From the NCBI GenBank assembly GCA_965206195.1, contig CBDBIZ010000011.1, positions 558,001 to 622,000 of the forward strand: a stretch of DNA of 64,000 nucleotides, given 5' to 3'. The notes beneath the pieces are model-generated. The model did not search any database. It was not told the origin of the DNA and saw nothing but the letters and a program-made list of their open reading frames with translations. This DNA comes from JAAOIF01 sp965206195. GTDB taxonomy: Bacteria > Pseudomonadota > Gammaproteobacteria > PS1 > Pseudothioglobaceae. This document shows, in pieces, positions 1-9,822 of the stretch (position 1 is its first letter; the number at the start of each line of letters is the position of its first letter). The position numbers were made by a program, and so were the translations under genes.

Positions 1-2
1 AA

Positions 3-1178
3 ACGCCGATTCAAATACTCGGCAGCCTAGAAGCTGAAGGTTTGTATTTTGACAATGCTTGGGTGCTGGGTATGAACGATGATTTCTTGCCAGCTAACCT
101 TAATTCTCCACGTTTTATTACCACTGATATTGCTGTACAACACCAAATTCCACACAGTAATTTCTCATTGATTAACCAAGACGCGCAAAACACGCGTAAT
201 AACTTAATAAACTTATCTAATAAAGTGATTTGTAGTTATGCCAAAACACATTTTCAAAGTGCGCAACAAGCCTCGCCTTTATTTACGTTTGATGATGCAA
301 TCAATATGCCTAAAGACCAGTACCAGCCTGTGATTATGGAAAACTTGGATGACGTGCGCGCCGAGCAACTTACGAAGACTAAAATTAGTGGGGGCGTGAG
401 TGTATTAAAAGACCAAATGGCATGTGCATTTAAAGGCTTTGCACATCGGTTAAATATCCAACATTTTGACGCACCACATATTGGTTTGAGTCGCAGCGAA
501 CAAGGCGATATTGTGCATCGAATTTTAGAAAAAATCTACCAGCAGCTACGCACTCACGAACAACTGATAAATTATCCTCAAAACGAACTTGATACCTTGA
601 TTACTGGTTGCATCGACCAAGTGTTAAGCCACTATTTGCAATCTAGTTTTACTCAAGTTGAAAAAAGCCGCCTAGCACAATTGTTGCACCAGTTTATCAC
701 CATAGAAAAGCAACGAGATGGCTTTAGTGTCGTTGAAACCGAGCAAGCCATTGAGGCAAATATCGCCGGCTTATGCTTCAAAACTAGGCTTGACCGTGTT
801 GATAAATTAGACAATGGCGAGCGTATTATCTTCGATTATAAAACTGGTAATATCCCCAGCAATCCTTGGTGTGCACGACCAATTAAAGAGCCACAACTAC
901 CAATTTATATCACCAATCATCAAGCACATGGTGTGGCCTTTATCCAAATTACAACAGACCAGGTAAATTACGTTGGCTTGGCAAAAAACCCTGGTTCACT
1001 GCCCAATAAAGCCAAACAGCAGCGCGCTTGCGAAACATGGGACGACCAACTCAAGCTCTGGCAACAGCAACTCGAACAAGCCAGTACAGATTATCAACAA
1101 GGCAAGGCGGCAGTATTGCCAAGTAAATATGCTTGTCAATATTGTAAGTTTGATTCACTTTGTCGCATTGAGAAATAA
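3..1178 (+). CDS. RecB/AddB-like Fe-S PD-(D/E)XK nuclease, 5' truncated by window
   Basis: The frame is open to the first bases of the window, so this is the C-terminal ~390 residues of a larger protein. The TTG at 42 is internal, because the residues before it (LGSLEAEG) continue the family sequence. It resembles the gammaproteobacterial 'probable DNA repair protein' related to AddB/RecB. A nuclease core is visible with FDYKTG (the D..K of PD-(D/E)XK). A cysteine in MACAF together with a C-terminal CQYCKFDSLC cluster suggests the 4Fe-4S clasp of AddB-type nucleases. Likely role: end processing in recombination repair. It converges on cca with a 24-bp overlap of coding ends. The helicase-like part and any partner gene lie outside the window. 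Confidence 0.75.
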   Translation, partial: TPIQILGSLEAEGLYFDNAWVLGMNDDFLPANLNSPRFITTDIAVQHQIPHSNFSLINQDAQNTRNNLINLSNKVICSYAKTHFQSAQQASPLFTFDDAINMPKDQYQPVIMENLDDVRAEQLTKTKISGGVSVLKDQMACAFKGFAHRLNIQHFDAPHIGLSRSEQGDIVHRILEKIYQQLRTHEQLINYPQNELDTLITGCIDQVLSHYLQSSFTQVEKSRLAQLLHQFITIEKQRDGFSVVETEQAIEANIAGLCFKTRLDRVDKLDNGERIIFDYKTGNIPSNPWCARPIKEPQLPIYITNHQAHGVAFIQITTDQVNYVGLAKNPGSLPNKAKQQRACETWDDQLKLWQQQLEQASTDYQQGKAAVLPSKYACQYCKFDSLCRIEK

Positions 1179-2240
1179 GTCAATGATTGATAATTTTTGT
1201 CTGCGAATTTCAAAGACAATATGATTTTTGTCAAGATTAGCAATATCAATCTGCTCAAAGCGATTTTTCAGTTGTATCATCGGCTGCGTATCAATACCCA
1301 ATAAAGCCAATATTGTCAGTAATTGTACAAAGCGCTGTTTGCGTCTGAGTGCGTCTGTTTTATTAAAAAATTGCAATATATTCTCAGCACTCTGTTGCAC
1401 AAATTGCGCACAAAACACGTGCCACTTACTGGTTAATATAGCAAGTTGTTGATATTCTTTAGGGCATCTAATGTGCTGGCATAACTGATAAATAGCTTGG
1501 GTATTTTCACCGTGCAGCCAAACACAAAACTTAATAACTGAACTATTTGTATCCAACTTGTCTAAAAAATCAAATTCATTATCATGTACTTTGTGTATAT
1601 GGTTTTTCAACATTGGAAAAACTCTTGCATAAGCACCACAAGCCAACAGAACTTTAAAAAATGCCGATGGTGTATCATAAGACAAAGACTTTTCTAATTC
1701 TTTAAAAACCCGCTCAGGAGTAAGTGCATCTACCTCGCCTGAGACTACCATAGCTTTCATCAATCGATGTGTTATATGTGCCACCTTAAAACCAAAATGC
1801 TGAAACCTTGCTGCAAACCTTGCCACGCGCAATACCCGCACTGGGTCTTCACTAAAAGCATCAGATACATGTTTTAATAAACCATTTTCTAAATCGTATT
1901 GTCCGTTAAATGGGTCAATTAATACCCCACCATCTTGGGCAATGGCATTGATGGTCAAATCACGCCGTGACAAATCTTGCTCAAGCGTTACCTCGTACGA
2001 GGTATCGAATTCAAACCCCTGATACCCAGCACCCACCTTATGCTCGAGCCGAGCCAAGGCGTACTCTTCTTGTGTGTCAGGGTGCAAAAACACAGGAAAC
2101 TGCTTGCCCACTTGACGATAACCCAAATCCAGCATCTCATCAATTGATGAGCCAACCACCACCCAATCGCGCTCAGTATTATCATCAGCAATGCCTAATA
2201 AACGGTCGCGTACTGCGCCGCCGACTAAATACTTTTTCAT
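1155..2240 (-). CDS. cca: CCA tRNA nucleotidyltransferase
   Basis: Adds or repairs the 3' CCA of tRNAs. The N-terminus KYLVGGAVRDRLLG and the following RDWVVVG are the class II nucleotidyltransferase signature, and DLSRRDLTINAIAQ and EDPVRVLRVARFAARF follow in the usual order. The ATG at 2240 is preferred over 2252 because E. coli Cca begins MKIYLVGG. At ~361 residues it is shorter than the 412-residue E. coli enzyme, and the metal-binding HD motif of the C-terminal phosphohydrolase domain is not visible. It therefore probably retains only nucleotidyltransferase activity. It is divergent from msrB with about 40 bp between starts. Confidence 0.92.
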   Translation of the reverse strand: MKKYLVGGAVRDRLLGIADDNTERDWVVVGSSIDEMLDLGYRQVGKQFPVFLHPDTQEEYALARLEHKVGAGYQGFEFDTSYEVTLEQDLSRRDLTINAIAQDGGVLIDPFNGQYDLENGLLKHVSDAFSEDPVRVLRVARFAARFQHFGFKVAHITHRLMKAMVVSGEVDALTPERVFKELEKSLSYDTPSAFFKVLLACGAYARVFPMLKNHIHKVHDNEFDFLDKLDTNSSVIKFCVWLHGENTQAIYQLCQHIRCPKEYQQLAILTSKWHVFCAQFVQQSAENILQFFNKTDALRRKQRFVQLLTILALLGIDTQPMIQLKNRFEQIDIANLDKNHIVFEIRRQKLSIIDLFLNATK

Positions 2241-2282
2241 GGTTGTTGACAATAAAGATCAAAATATCCATATAATACACGA

Positions 2283-2648
2283 ATGGATTTAGATAAATTA
2301 ACCCCAGAACAATTTAGAGTCACGCAAGAGTCTGGCACCGAGATGCCTTTTACAAGCAAGTACTATAAGCATAGTAAAAACGGTAATTACCATTGTGTGT
2401 GTTGCCAGCAAGTATTATTTTCATCAACTGCCAAATTTGATTCTGGCACTGGCTGGCCGAGTTTTTCTGATATTGCACAAGCTAATAGCGTTAATTTAAT
2501 TGAGGATAATACTCACGGTATGACTCGAACTGAAGTCAAATGTAGCAACTGTGATGCCCACCTTGGGCACGTTTTCCCAGATGGTCCAGCACCAACCAAG
2601 CAGCGTTATTGCATCAATTCTGCCGCGTTGGACTTTCAAGCCAAATAA
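2283..2648 (+). CDS. msrB: Peptide methionine-(R)-S-oxide reductase
   Basis: Reduces methionine-R-sulfoxide in proteins. The 121-residue length is typical. Two CxxC pairs (CVCC and CSNC) form the structural zinc site, GTGWPSF is the family signature, and RYCINSAALDF carries the catalytic cysteine near the C-terminus. It is followed after 6 bp by mpl on the same strand, so the two are probably co-transcribed. The start is 42 bp from the divergent cca start. Confidence 0.95.
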   Translation: MDLDKLTPEQFRVTQESGTEMPFTSKYYKHSKNGNYHCVCCQQVLFSSTAKFDSGTGWPSFSDIAQANSVNLIEDNTHGMTRTEVKCSNCDAHLGHVFPDGPAPTKQRYCINSAALDFQAK

Positions 2649-2654
2649 ATACCA

Positions 2655-3971
2655 ATGCATATCCACATTCTGGGCATTGCTGGTACTTTTATGGGTTCGC
2701 TGGCATTAATTGCTAAACAACTTGGACATAAAATTACTGGTATGGATGAGGGCGTGTATCCGCCCATGAGCACTCAATTAAGTGAACAAAATATTGATTA
2801 CACACTTGGCTATCTCGTTAAAGATTTGCCCACAGCAGATGTGTTTATTATTGGCAACGCCTTGTCGCGTGGTAATCCCTGCGTAGAAGAAATTCTAGGC
2901 AAACAATATCGCTATACCTCAGGCGCACAGTGGCTGAGTGAAAACGTGCTGCACAACAAATGGGTGCTCGCTGTTAGTGGCACACACGGCAAAACCACCA
3001 CAGCCAGTATGTTGGCGTGGATACTGGAATCTAGCGGCTACAGCCCTAGTTTTTTAATTGGGGGTATGGCTGAGAATTTTGGCACTTCATCACGGCTTAC
3101 CGATTCAAACTTTTTTATCATTGAAGCGGATGAATACGATACTGCATTTTTTGACAAACGCTCAAAGTTTATACACTATCATCCTCAAACTTTAGTGATT
3201 AACAATTTGGAATTTGACCACGCGGATATTTTTGATTCACTGTCAGACATTCAAAAACAATTTCACCACTTAATTCGCACTATGCCCAACAATGGACTGA
3301 TCATTTATCCAAAAGGTAATCAAAATATTGATGCAATGCTCGCACAAGGCCTGTGGTCTAAAACCCAAAAATTACCCAGTGCAAAACTCTCAATTACCAA
3401 TATAGGCAGTTGTTTTAATGTTGATGCTACTAATCGCGTTAATTGGCATTTATTGGGTGAGCATAATATGCAAAATGGACTGTGTGCTATCTACGGCGCG
3501 CACCACGCTGGCGTAGATATTGGGCTAGCTTGCAAAGCACTGGGTGATTTTAAAGGGGTGAAACGTCGCCTAGAAATCAAACACCAAACACCAAATATCA
3601 CTTTATACGATGACTTTGCTCATCATCCAAGTGCTATTCAAACCACGCTACGTGGTCTACGGGCTAGCGTTAATAATGATAATATTATTGCGATTTTAGA
3701 ATTGCGCTCCAACACCATGAAATCAGGCGTACACCAACAAAGTCTGGTTGCGGCACTCAAAGACGCTAACCAAGCACTCATTCTACGACCCAATAATATT
3801 GATTGGGATATTGATGCTGTATTTTCCAGCACGCCGTCAGCCTTGTTATTTGATTCAGTTAAGGACATTGTTAAACATCTTAGCACTGTCAATCAAGGGC
3901 ATTTTTTGGTCATGTCAAATGGTGGCTTTGATGATATTTTGAATAAAATAATAACAATGCCATCACCTTAG
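2655..3971 (+). CDS. mpl: UDP-MurNAc:L-Ala-gamma-D-Glu-meso-DAP ligase
   Basis: Murein-tripeptide ligase of peptidoglycan recycling: it attaches the recycled tripeptide to UDP-MurNAc. Mur-ligase architecture is complete. The N-terminal Rossmann domain is HIHILGIAGTFMG, the ATP loop is SGTHGKTTTASMLAW near residue 108, and a conserved DDFAHHPSAI follows near residue 320. The 438-residue length is slightly below the E. coli protein. It lies 6 bp behind msrB and converges on glmM with 4 bp between stops. Confidence 0.92.
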   Translation: MHIHILGIAGTFMGSLALIAKQLGHKITGMDEGVYPPMSTQLSEQNIDYTLGYLVKDLPTADVFIIGNALSRGNPCVEEILGKQYRYTSGAQWLSENVLHNKWVLAVSGTHGKTTTASMLAWILESSGYSPSFLIGGMAENFGTSSRLTDSNFFIIEADEYDTAFFDKRSKFIHYHPQTLVINNLEFDHADIFDSLSDIQKQFHHLIRTMPNNGLIIYPKGNQNIDAMLAQGLWSKTQKLPSAKLSITNIGSCFNVDATNRVNWHLLGEHNMQNGLCAIYGAHHAGVDIGLACKALGDFKGVKRRLEIKHQTPNITLYDDFAHHPSAIQTTLRGLRASVNNDNIIAILELRSNTMKSGVHQQSLVAALKDANQALILRPNNIDWDIDAVFSSTPSALLFDSVKDIVKHLSTVNQGHFLVMSNGGFDDILNKIITMPSP

Positions 3972-3975
3972 GCTG

Positions 3976-5322
3976 CTAATTTGATATTTTTTTTACTACC
4001 GCAGATAGTTTAAGCGCACTTTGCTGGGCAACATCAGTATCTTTTGCCTCTACCATTATTCGAACCAATGGCTCAGTGCCTGAGGCGCGAATTAAAACCC
4101 TACCCTCGCTACTATCATTGCCTAATTTTTTTTCAACTGCAAGTTGTGCTTGCTGCAATTCTCGATGTGCTAAATCAATTTTTGTGTTAGTTTTAACATT
4201 AATTAATGCTTGAGGGTATTTGTTCACGCCAGATTTTAACTCACTCAGTGTTTTTCCACTTTTAACAATCACCTCTAATACTTGCAATGCAGCAATAATA
4301 CCATCGCCCGAAGTGGTTTGATTAAGGCAAATAATATGCCCTGAAGCTTCACCGCCTAACACCACGCCATGAGATTGCATTTGCTCCATTACAAAGCGGT
4401 CGCCAATTTTAGCCTCAATAAAATCAATACCCAAATCGCGATAACCGCGGCGCACACCTAAATTAGTCATTGTGGTACCAACAACGGTGTTATTAGTGAG
4501 TCTGCGTTGCGCCTTCCAAGCTTTGGCAATGATAAAAATCAACTCATCGCCATCGACCAAATTACCATTGCCATCAATCATCATCAAACGGTCGCCATCA
4601 CCATCAAAAGCAATGCCTAAGTCAGCTTTATTTTCAACCACCACTTGTTGCAAATGCTCAGTATTAGTAGCACCACAACCTAGGTTGATGTTAAACCCAT
4701 CAGGTTGATTATGAATTGTGGTGACAGTTGCGCCTAACTCAGAAAACACATCCTCAGCAATATGATAAGTAGCACCATTCGCACAATCAATCACAATATT
4801 AAGACTGGACAAATTAACAGCTTTATCAAACGACAATTTACAAAAATCAATATAACGACCCAAAGATTGTTCGTGACGAATAGCCTTTCCAATATTCTCA
4901 CTATCAACGCTAAGCATATCGTGTGTGAGTTTTTTCTCAATATCTAATTGATCTTGGATGCTTAATTTAAAACCCTTATCACAAAAAAACTTAACCCCAT
5001 TATCTTGAAAATGATTATGCGATGCACTAATTACCACCCCTGCACTGGCACCATAAGTTTGAGTTAAATACGCCACCGCTGGGGTTGGCATGGGACCCAG
5101 CAAACCAACATCAACACCTGCTGAAAGAAAACCTGCCTCTAATGCTGACTCAAATAAATAGCCAGAAACACGGGTGTCTTTGCCAATCACCACGCTACTA
5201 TCTTGGTATTTTTTCGTCAAAACCGAGCCCACAGCCCAACCTAATTTCAAGAAGAAATCAGCAGTAATCGGCGCAACCCCTACTTTGCCACGTATGCCAT
5301 CTGTTCCAAAATAATTATCCAT
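3976..5322 (-). CDS. glmM: Phosphoglucosamine mutase
   Basis: Converts glucosamine-6-phosphate to glucosamine-1-phosphate for UDP-GlcNAc synthesis. FGTDGIRGKVG opens the protein. The phosphoserine loop is VISASHNHFQDNG near residue 100, the magnesium loop is FDGDGDRLMM near residue 240, GGEASGH is the substrate loop, and RASGTEPLVRIMVEA is the phosphate-binding C-terminal motif. The 448-residue length is normal. It sits 2 bp downstream of folP in the conserved ftsH-folP-glmM order. Confidence 0.97.
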   Translation of the reverse strand: MDNYFGTDGIRGKVGVAPITADFFLKLGWAVGSVLTKKYQDSSVVIGKDTRVSGYLFESALEAGFLSAGVDVGLLGPMPTPAVAYLTQTYGASAGVVISASHNHFQDNGVKFFCDKGFKLSIQDQLDIEKKLTHDMLSVDSENIGKAIRHEQSLGRYIDFCKLSFDKAVNLSSLNIVIDCANGATYHIAEDVFSELGATVTTIHNQPDGFNINLGCGATNTEHLQQVVVENKADLGIAFDGDGDRLMMIDGNGNLVDGDELIFIIAKAWKAQRRLTNNTVVGTTMTNLGVRRGYRDLGIDFIEAKIGDRFVMEQMQSHGVVLGGEASGHIICLNQTTSGDGIIAALQVLEVIVKSGKTLSELKSGVNKYPQALINVKTNTKIDLAHRELQQAQLAVEKKLGNDSSEGRVLIRASGTEPLVRIMVEAKDTDVAQQSALKLSAVVKKISN

Positions 5323-5324
5323 TT

Positions 5325-6131
5325 TTACTCTTTATTATTTTTTGTTACGCATTGTAATACACGCAGTGCATCTTTGGTCGCTAACACATCATGTACGCGC
5401 ACAATATTTGCGCCATTTTGTATGGCTATTATAGCGGCTGTAACACTGCCAACTAGCCTGTTATCAACATTTCTATCATCAAGAATAGTGCCAATCATAC
5501 TCTTACGAGAAATACCCGCGACCAGCGGTAAGGAAAAAGATTTAAATTCACCAAAGCGTCGCAGAATTTCTAAATTATGCGCTAATGTCTTACCAAAACC
5601 AAAACCAGGGTCAAGCATAATTTTATTACTATTGATACCTGCATCAATACAAGCATTAATACGTTTATCAAAAAAACTTTTAATCTCTGCCACCACATCC
5701 GTATAAGTAGGGTTATTTTGCATGGTTTGAGTGTTGCCTTGCCTGTGCACCAAACAAACATCAGCACCTAATGAGGCTGCTATTTGCAAAACACCATGCG
5801 CTTGTAGAGCGTTCACATCATTAATTAAACCAGCACCAGCATCCACTGCTTGCACCATTATTTCAGGCTTAGAAGTGTCAATTGAAAGGGTTGTGTCAAT
5901 TTGCGAATTGAGTGCTTTAATAACTGGTATCACTCGGCTAAGTTCTTGCTTTAACGATACGTTTGGCGCGCCTGGACGAGTGGACTCTCCGCCAATATCG
6001 ATGATATTAGCACCTTGCTTAACCATACGCTTAGCACTTTTAATAGCCTTATCAAGATTAAAGTGCTTGCCACCGTCTGAAAACGAATCTGGGGTGATAT
6101 TTAACACCCCCATGATTAGTGAATTTTTCAT
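5325..6131 (-). CDS. folP: Dihydropteroate synthase
   Basis: Condenses pterin pyrophosphate with p-aminobenzoate in folate synthesis. The two signatures are MGVLNITPDSFSDGG at the N-terminus and IIDIGGESTRPGA near residue 50. DPGFGFGKT and AGISRKSMIG (the sulfonamide/pABA pocket) follow. The ATG at 6131 is preferred to the upstream TTG at 6143, giving ~268 residues. The gene lies between ftsH and glmM and is probably transcribed with both. Confidence 0.96.
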   Translation of the reverse strand: MKNSLIMGVLNITPDSFSDGGKHFNLDKAIKSAKRMVKQGANIIDIGGESTRPGAPNVSLKQELSRVIPVIKALNSQIDTTLSIDTSKPEIMVQAVDAGAGLINDVNALQAHGVLQIAASLGADVCLVHRQGNTQTMQNNPTYTDVVAEIKSFFDKRINACIDAGINSNKIMLDPGFGFGKTLAHNLEILRRFGEFKSFSLPLVAGISRKSMIGTILDDRNVDNRLVGSVTAAIIAIQNGANIVRVHDVLATKDALRVLQCVTKNNKE

Positions 6132-6176
6132 ACTTAAAAGCAAGGTTTGCTACGTATAAAAAACAAGTTTTATAAC

Positions 6177-8093
6177 CTAGGCGATTTGTTCAGTGCCGCC
6201 CAAAGGTTTGTTATCTGAATTGTTTGTACCATCTTGGGCTTTTATCCCAGACCCTAGTTCGGTAGAAACTACATCAGAGTCAACAATAACCGCTGCTTGA
6301 CGCATTGGTTTTCTTTCCATTAAGTCGTCAATTTGGTCTTTATCAATGGTTTCAAACTCGACCAATGCCTTGCTCATCGCATGCAAAATATCTTTATTAT
6401 CTTGTAATATTTTGTAAGCAATTTGATAATTTGTATCGATAATTTTACGAATTTCACTATCAATTAAATTAAAAGTTTTATCTGAGATGTGCTTATGCTT
6501 TGTTACTTGACGACCTAAAAACACCTCGCCCTCTTCCTCGCCATAAGCCAACGGACCCATCACCTCAGACATACCCCAAAGTTTGACCATCTTGTGTGCA
6601 ATTTCACTCGCACGCTCAATATCATTGCTTGCGCCTGTGGTTACGCTATTCACACCATAAATCAACTCTTCGGCAATACGTCCGCCAAATAACGAGGCAA
6701 TTTGAGAATTAAGTTTGCGCTTAGAAATGCTATAACTATCTTTTTCAGGTAAGAACATAGTCACACCAAGTGCTCTGCCTCTAGGGATAATGCTCACTTT
6801 ATACACAGGGTCGTGTTCAGGCACCAAACGTCCAACAATTGCATGCCCCGCTTCATGGTAGGCAGTCATTTCTTTTTCTGCTTCATCCATCGCCATAGTT
6901 TTACGCTCAGAGCCCATCATGATTTTGTCTTTGGCTTTTTCAAATTCTTGCATGCCAACCAAATTCTTGCCTTTTCCTGCAGCGATTAATGCAGCTTCAT
7001 TTGCTAAATTAGCCAAATCAGCACCTGAAAAACCTGGTGTACCTTTAGCAATATTAATCGATTGAACATTCTTGGCAATGGGTAGCTGGCTCATATGTAC
7101 TTTTAAAATTGCATCGCGACCATTAATATCAGGCAAGCCAACAGTTACTTGTCGGTCAAAACGCCCTGGTCGCAAGAGTGCTGGGTCAAGCACATCTGGT
7201 CGATTGGTTGCCGCTATCACAATAATGCCTTCATTGCCTTCAAAACCATCCATTTCAACCAGCATTTGATTCAACGTTTGCTCGCGCTCATCATGACCAC
7301 CACCCATACCAGCACCACGCTGGCGACCCACTGCGTCAATTTCGTCAATGAAAATAATGCAAGGCGCACTTTTTTTGGCCTGTTCAAACATATCACGCAC
7401 ACGAGACGCACCAACACCAACAAACATTTCAACAAAATCTGAACCAGAAATAAAGAAAAATGGCACATCAGCCTCGCCTGCCACTGCTTTTGCTAATAAG
7501 GTTTTACCTGTACCTGGAGGGCCAACCATCAAAACACCTTTGGGAATTTTTCCACCAACTTTGGTAAATTTTCCTGGATCAGACAAAAAATCAACCAATT
7601 CCATCACTTCTTCTTTTGCCTCTTCAACACCAGCCACGTCTTTAAAAGTGACATTGGATTCATCTTTGGTAATCAAACGTGCTTTAGACCTACCAAAACT
7701 CATTGGATTTTTGCCACCCATCGGCCCACCTGCGCCTCTCATAGTGTAGAGAATTACACCAATCAACAATAAAATCGGCGCCAAGGAAATAATCAGCTGT
7801 TTGAAAAAACCCTCTTTTTCAGGCGGCTTGGCAACCACATTCACACTGTTGTCGAGCAAATCGCCCATCAAACCTAAATCGCCCGGGCTATAAGTTGAAA
7901 ACGCTTGACCACCAGCACCAATACCTTTAATGTTGCTACCTGAAATACTCACACTAGAAACATCGCCTTGTTTAACGCTGTGGATAAACTGCGAATAGGT
8001 TATTTCATTGCTTTTTTCACCCAGTTGAAATTGATTAAAAATTGAAGTCAAAACACTGCCTAAAACTAGCCAAAGTAGTAAATTCTTAAACAT
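6177..8093 (-). CDS. ftsH: ATP-dependent zinc metalloprotease FtsH
   Basis: Membrane AAA+ protease. There are two N-terminal transmembrane segments, at about residues 4-20 and 99-118, enclosing a periplasmic domain. Walker A GPPGTGKT lies at 191-198, Walker B is IIFIDEIDA, the SRH arginine region is ATNRPDVLDPALLRPGR, and the zinc site is HEAGH near residue 415. The 638-residue length is typical. It heads the ftsH-folP-glmM unit. The ~215-bp divergent space to lptE holds the likely promoters for both directions. Confidence 0.98.
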   Translation of the reverse strand: MFKNLLLWLVLGSVLTSIFNQFQLGEKSNEITYSQFIHSVKQGDVSSVSISGSNIKGIGAGGQAFSTYSPGDLGLMGDLLDNSVNVVAKPPEKEGFFKQLIISLAPILLLIGVILYTMRGAGGPMGGKNPMSFGRSKARLITKDESNVTFKDVAGVEEAKEEVMELVDFLSDPGKFTKVGGKIPKGVLMVGPPGTGKTLLAKAVAGEADVPFFFISGSDFVEMFVGVGASRVRDMFEQAKKSAPCIIFIDEIDAVGRQRGAGMGGGHDEREQTLNQMLVEMDGFEGNEGIIVIAATNRPDVLDPALLRPGRFDRQVTVGLPDINGRDAILKVHMSQLPIAKNVQSINIAKGTPGFSGADLANLANEAALIAAGKGKNLVGMQEFEKAKDKIMMGSERKTMAMDEAEKEMTAYHEAGHAIVGRLVPEHDPVYKVSIIPRGRALGVTMFLPEKDSYSISKRKLNSQIASLFGGRIAEELIYGVNSVTTGASNDIERASEIAHKMVKLWGMSEVMGPLAYGEEEGEVFLGRQVTKHKHISDKTFNLIDSEIRKIIDTNYQIAYKILQDNKDILHAMSKALVEFETIDKDQIDDLMERKPMRQAAVIVDSDVVSTELGSGIKAQDGTNNSDNKPLGGTEQIA

Positions 8094-8308
8094 AGTGCAA
8101 AATTATTTAAAAGTGAAAAATAAAAGAGTAACTATACCCTATTACCTAAGGATATATGGGTTAATGGTGTTTTTTTCAAGCCCAATTCCAACAAAGACTC
8201 TAAAACATCCGTAAATTTATATTTTTAGATTAGCACTAGTTTGACAACAAATAAATTAAAATTCTGTCATAATCCCCACCTAAATATAAATAAAAATACA
8301 TGTAAGCT

Positions 8309-8749
8309 ATGTCAAAAATTAACTTTCTACCCCTCATTTTAGTTATTGCCTTATTAAGTAGCTGCGGCTTTCACACACCTGAGAACAACACGCCGTTAAA
8401 TGCATCGGTTATATCAACTAAACATAACGCTTTTACTACTGAATTGGAAAAACATTTCAACCCTACTGCTGCAAAATTTTTAACCATCCAAATAGGCAAT
8501 GAGTTGCAAGAACAAAAAACCGCTTCATTTGATACCGCTGGTCAAATTAGACGCTATACGTTGAGTATTAGCGTGCCAGTTAAAGTATTTAAAGAAGGGA
8601 AATTGCTATTTTCAGAGGATTTAATCCAGCGAGTTAATCTTGAAAGAGTCATTGAGACCCAGGCTGATCGATTACAAATCACTGAGCATTATAACGAGCT
8701 TCGTGCTACCTTAGTTAAACGCTTGTTAAGAAAACTAAAGTATCTATGA
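8309..8749 (+). CDS. lptE: LPS-assembly lipoprotein LptE
   Basis: Outer-membrane lipoprotein that plugs LptD in LPS export. It has a signal peptide with lipobox LLSSC (Cys near residue 19), followed by CGFH as in LptE. The conserved tail has paired helices ending RATLVKRLLRKLKYL. The 146 residues fit the family, though sequence conservation is low in general. The call is strengthened by position directly before holA, the usual gammaproteobacterial order. Confidence 0.8.
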   Translation: MSKINFLPLILVIALLSSCGFHTPENNTPLNASVISTKHNAFTTELEKHFNPTAAKFLTIQIGNELQEQKTASFDTAGQIRRYTLSISVPVKVFKEGKLLFSEDLIQRVNLERVIETQADRLQITEHYNELRATLVKRLLRKLKYL

Positions 8750-8793
8750 CTCAGCTAAAAAGCTAGATACGTTCTTGCGACAGGGTTGCTGAA

Positions 8794-9822
8794 ATGAAAC
8801 TTAAACCTGAACAACTTGACACGACACTAATCAAACAACTCAGTGCGCTTTATTGTGTGTTTGGTGCAGAACTTTTATTGGTCGAACAAAGTTTAACAAA
8901 AATCAGAGCTGCTGCTAAAACACAAGGCTTTGACGATAAAGTAAGTTTTGAGGTAGATGGCGGGTTTGACTGGGATAAAATTATTGCTGAAATCTCAGCA
9001 GGGTCACTATTTTCACCAAAACGCATTATTGAATGCCGATTCACTACTGGAAAAATCGGTGTTAAAGGTGCAAAAGCACTTACTCAAATCGCCAGTTCGT
9101 TGCCGGGTGGTGTCATCTTGATTATTATCGCAGGCAAGCTCGATATTAGTCAACAAAAAAGCAAATGGTTCAAAACCCTTGAGCAGCACGGTCAAGTTAT
9201 TCAACATTGGGAAGTGCAAAATGAGCACCTGCTAGGATGGATTAGCAACCACATGGCAGCATTAAAACTAGCACCCAATCCAGAAGTTGCACAAAGTATT
9301 GCTTTTTGTACACAGGGCAATTTGCTGGCTTCAATGCAGGAAATTCAAAAATTAAAAATGGCATATCCTGATGGAAAAATTGACACACAAGCCTATTTGC
9401 AGCAAGCAAACCAGCAATCCAAATACACCATTTACGGTTTGATTGATGCAGCACTACTAGGCGATAGCAATCAACTATTGAAAATTTATGAAGTGCTTAC
9501 TACCCCTTCTTTTGATACAACAATGCAAATTCAACTAAGCAACTCATTGTATCGAGAAATCAGCTCAATTATCGACATGTCAATTGAGTTGCAAAAAATA
9601 AAACCAATTGATGCCGTCTTGCAAAATCATCGAGTATGGCAAAAGAGAAAAATAATTATTACTAATGTATTAAAACGCCATTCTTATCAACACTTACAAA
9701 AAATACTATTATCATTAGGACGTATTGAGCGCTCGATAAAAGGCATGGATATTCTCAATGTGACTGATGAATTACGCATATTATTACTCAATTTAGCGGG
9801 AAAAAACCAATGGCTTCGATAA
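8794..9822 (+). CDS. holA: DNA polymerase III subunit delta
   Basis: Clamp-loader delta subunit. Recognisable segments are LYCVFGAELLLVEQSL near the start, GSLFSPKRIIECRF near residue 70, and a C-terminal helical domain with IERSIKGMDI. The 342 residues match E. coli HolA. The reading frame overlaps proA by 13 bp, so the two are likely translationally coupled, in a lptE-holA-proA-tyrS run. Confidence 0.9.
   Translation: MKLKPEQLDTTLIKQLSALYCVFGAELLLVEQSLTKIRAAAKTQGFDDKVSFEVDGGFDWDKIIAEISAGSLFSPKRIIECRFTTGKIGVKGAKALTQIASSLPGGVILIIIAGKLDISQQKSKWFKTLEQHGQVIQHWEVQNEHLLGWISNHMAALKLAPNPEVAQSIAFCTQGNLLASMQEIQKLKMAYPDGKIDTQAYLQQANQQSKYTIYGLIDAALLGDSNQLLKIYEVLTTPSFDTTMQIQLSNSLYREISSIIDMSIELQKIKPIDAVLQNHRVWQKRKIIITNVLKRHSYQHLQKILLSLGRIERSIKGMDILNVTDELRILLLNLAGKNQWLR

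Noticed and set aside
1967..2275. 102-codon plus-strand frame opposite cca
   Set aside because: Antisense of a clear cca gene, with composition typical of a shadow frame.
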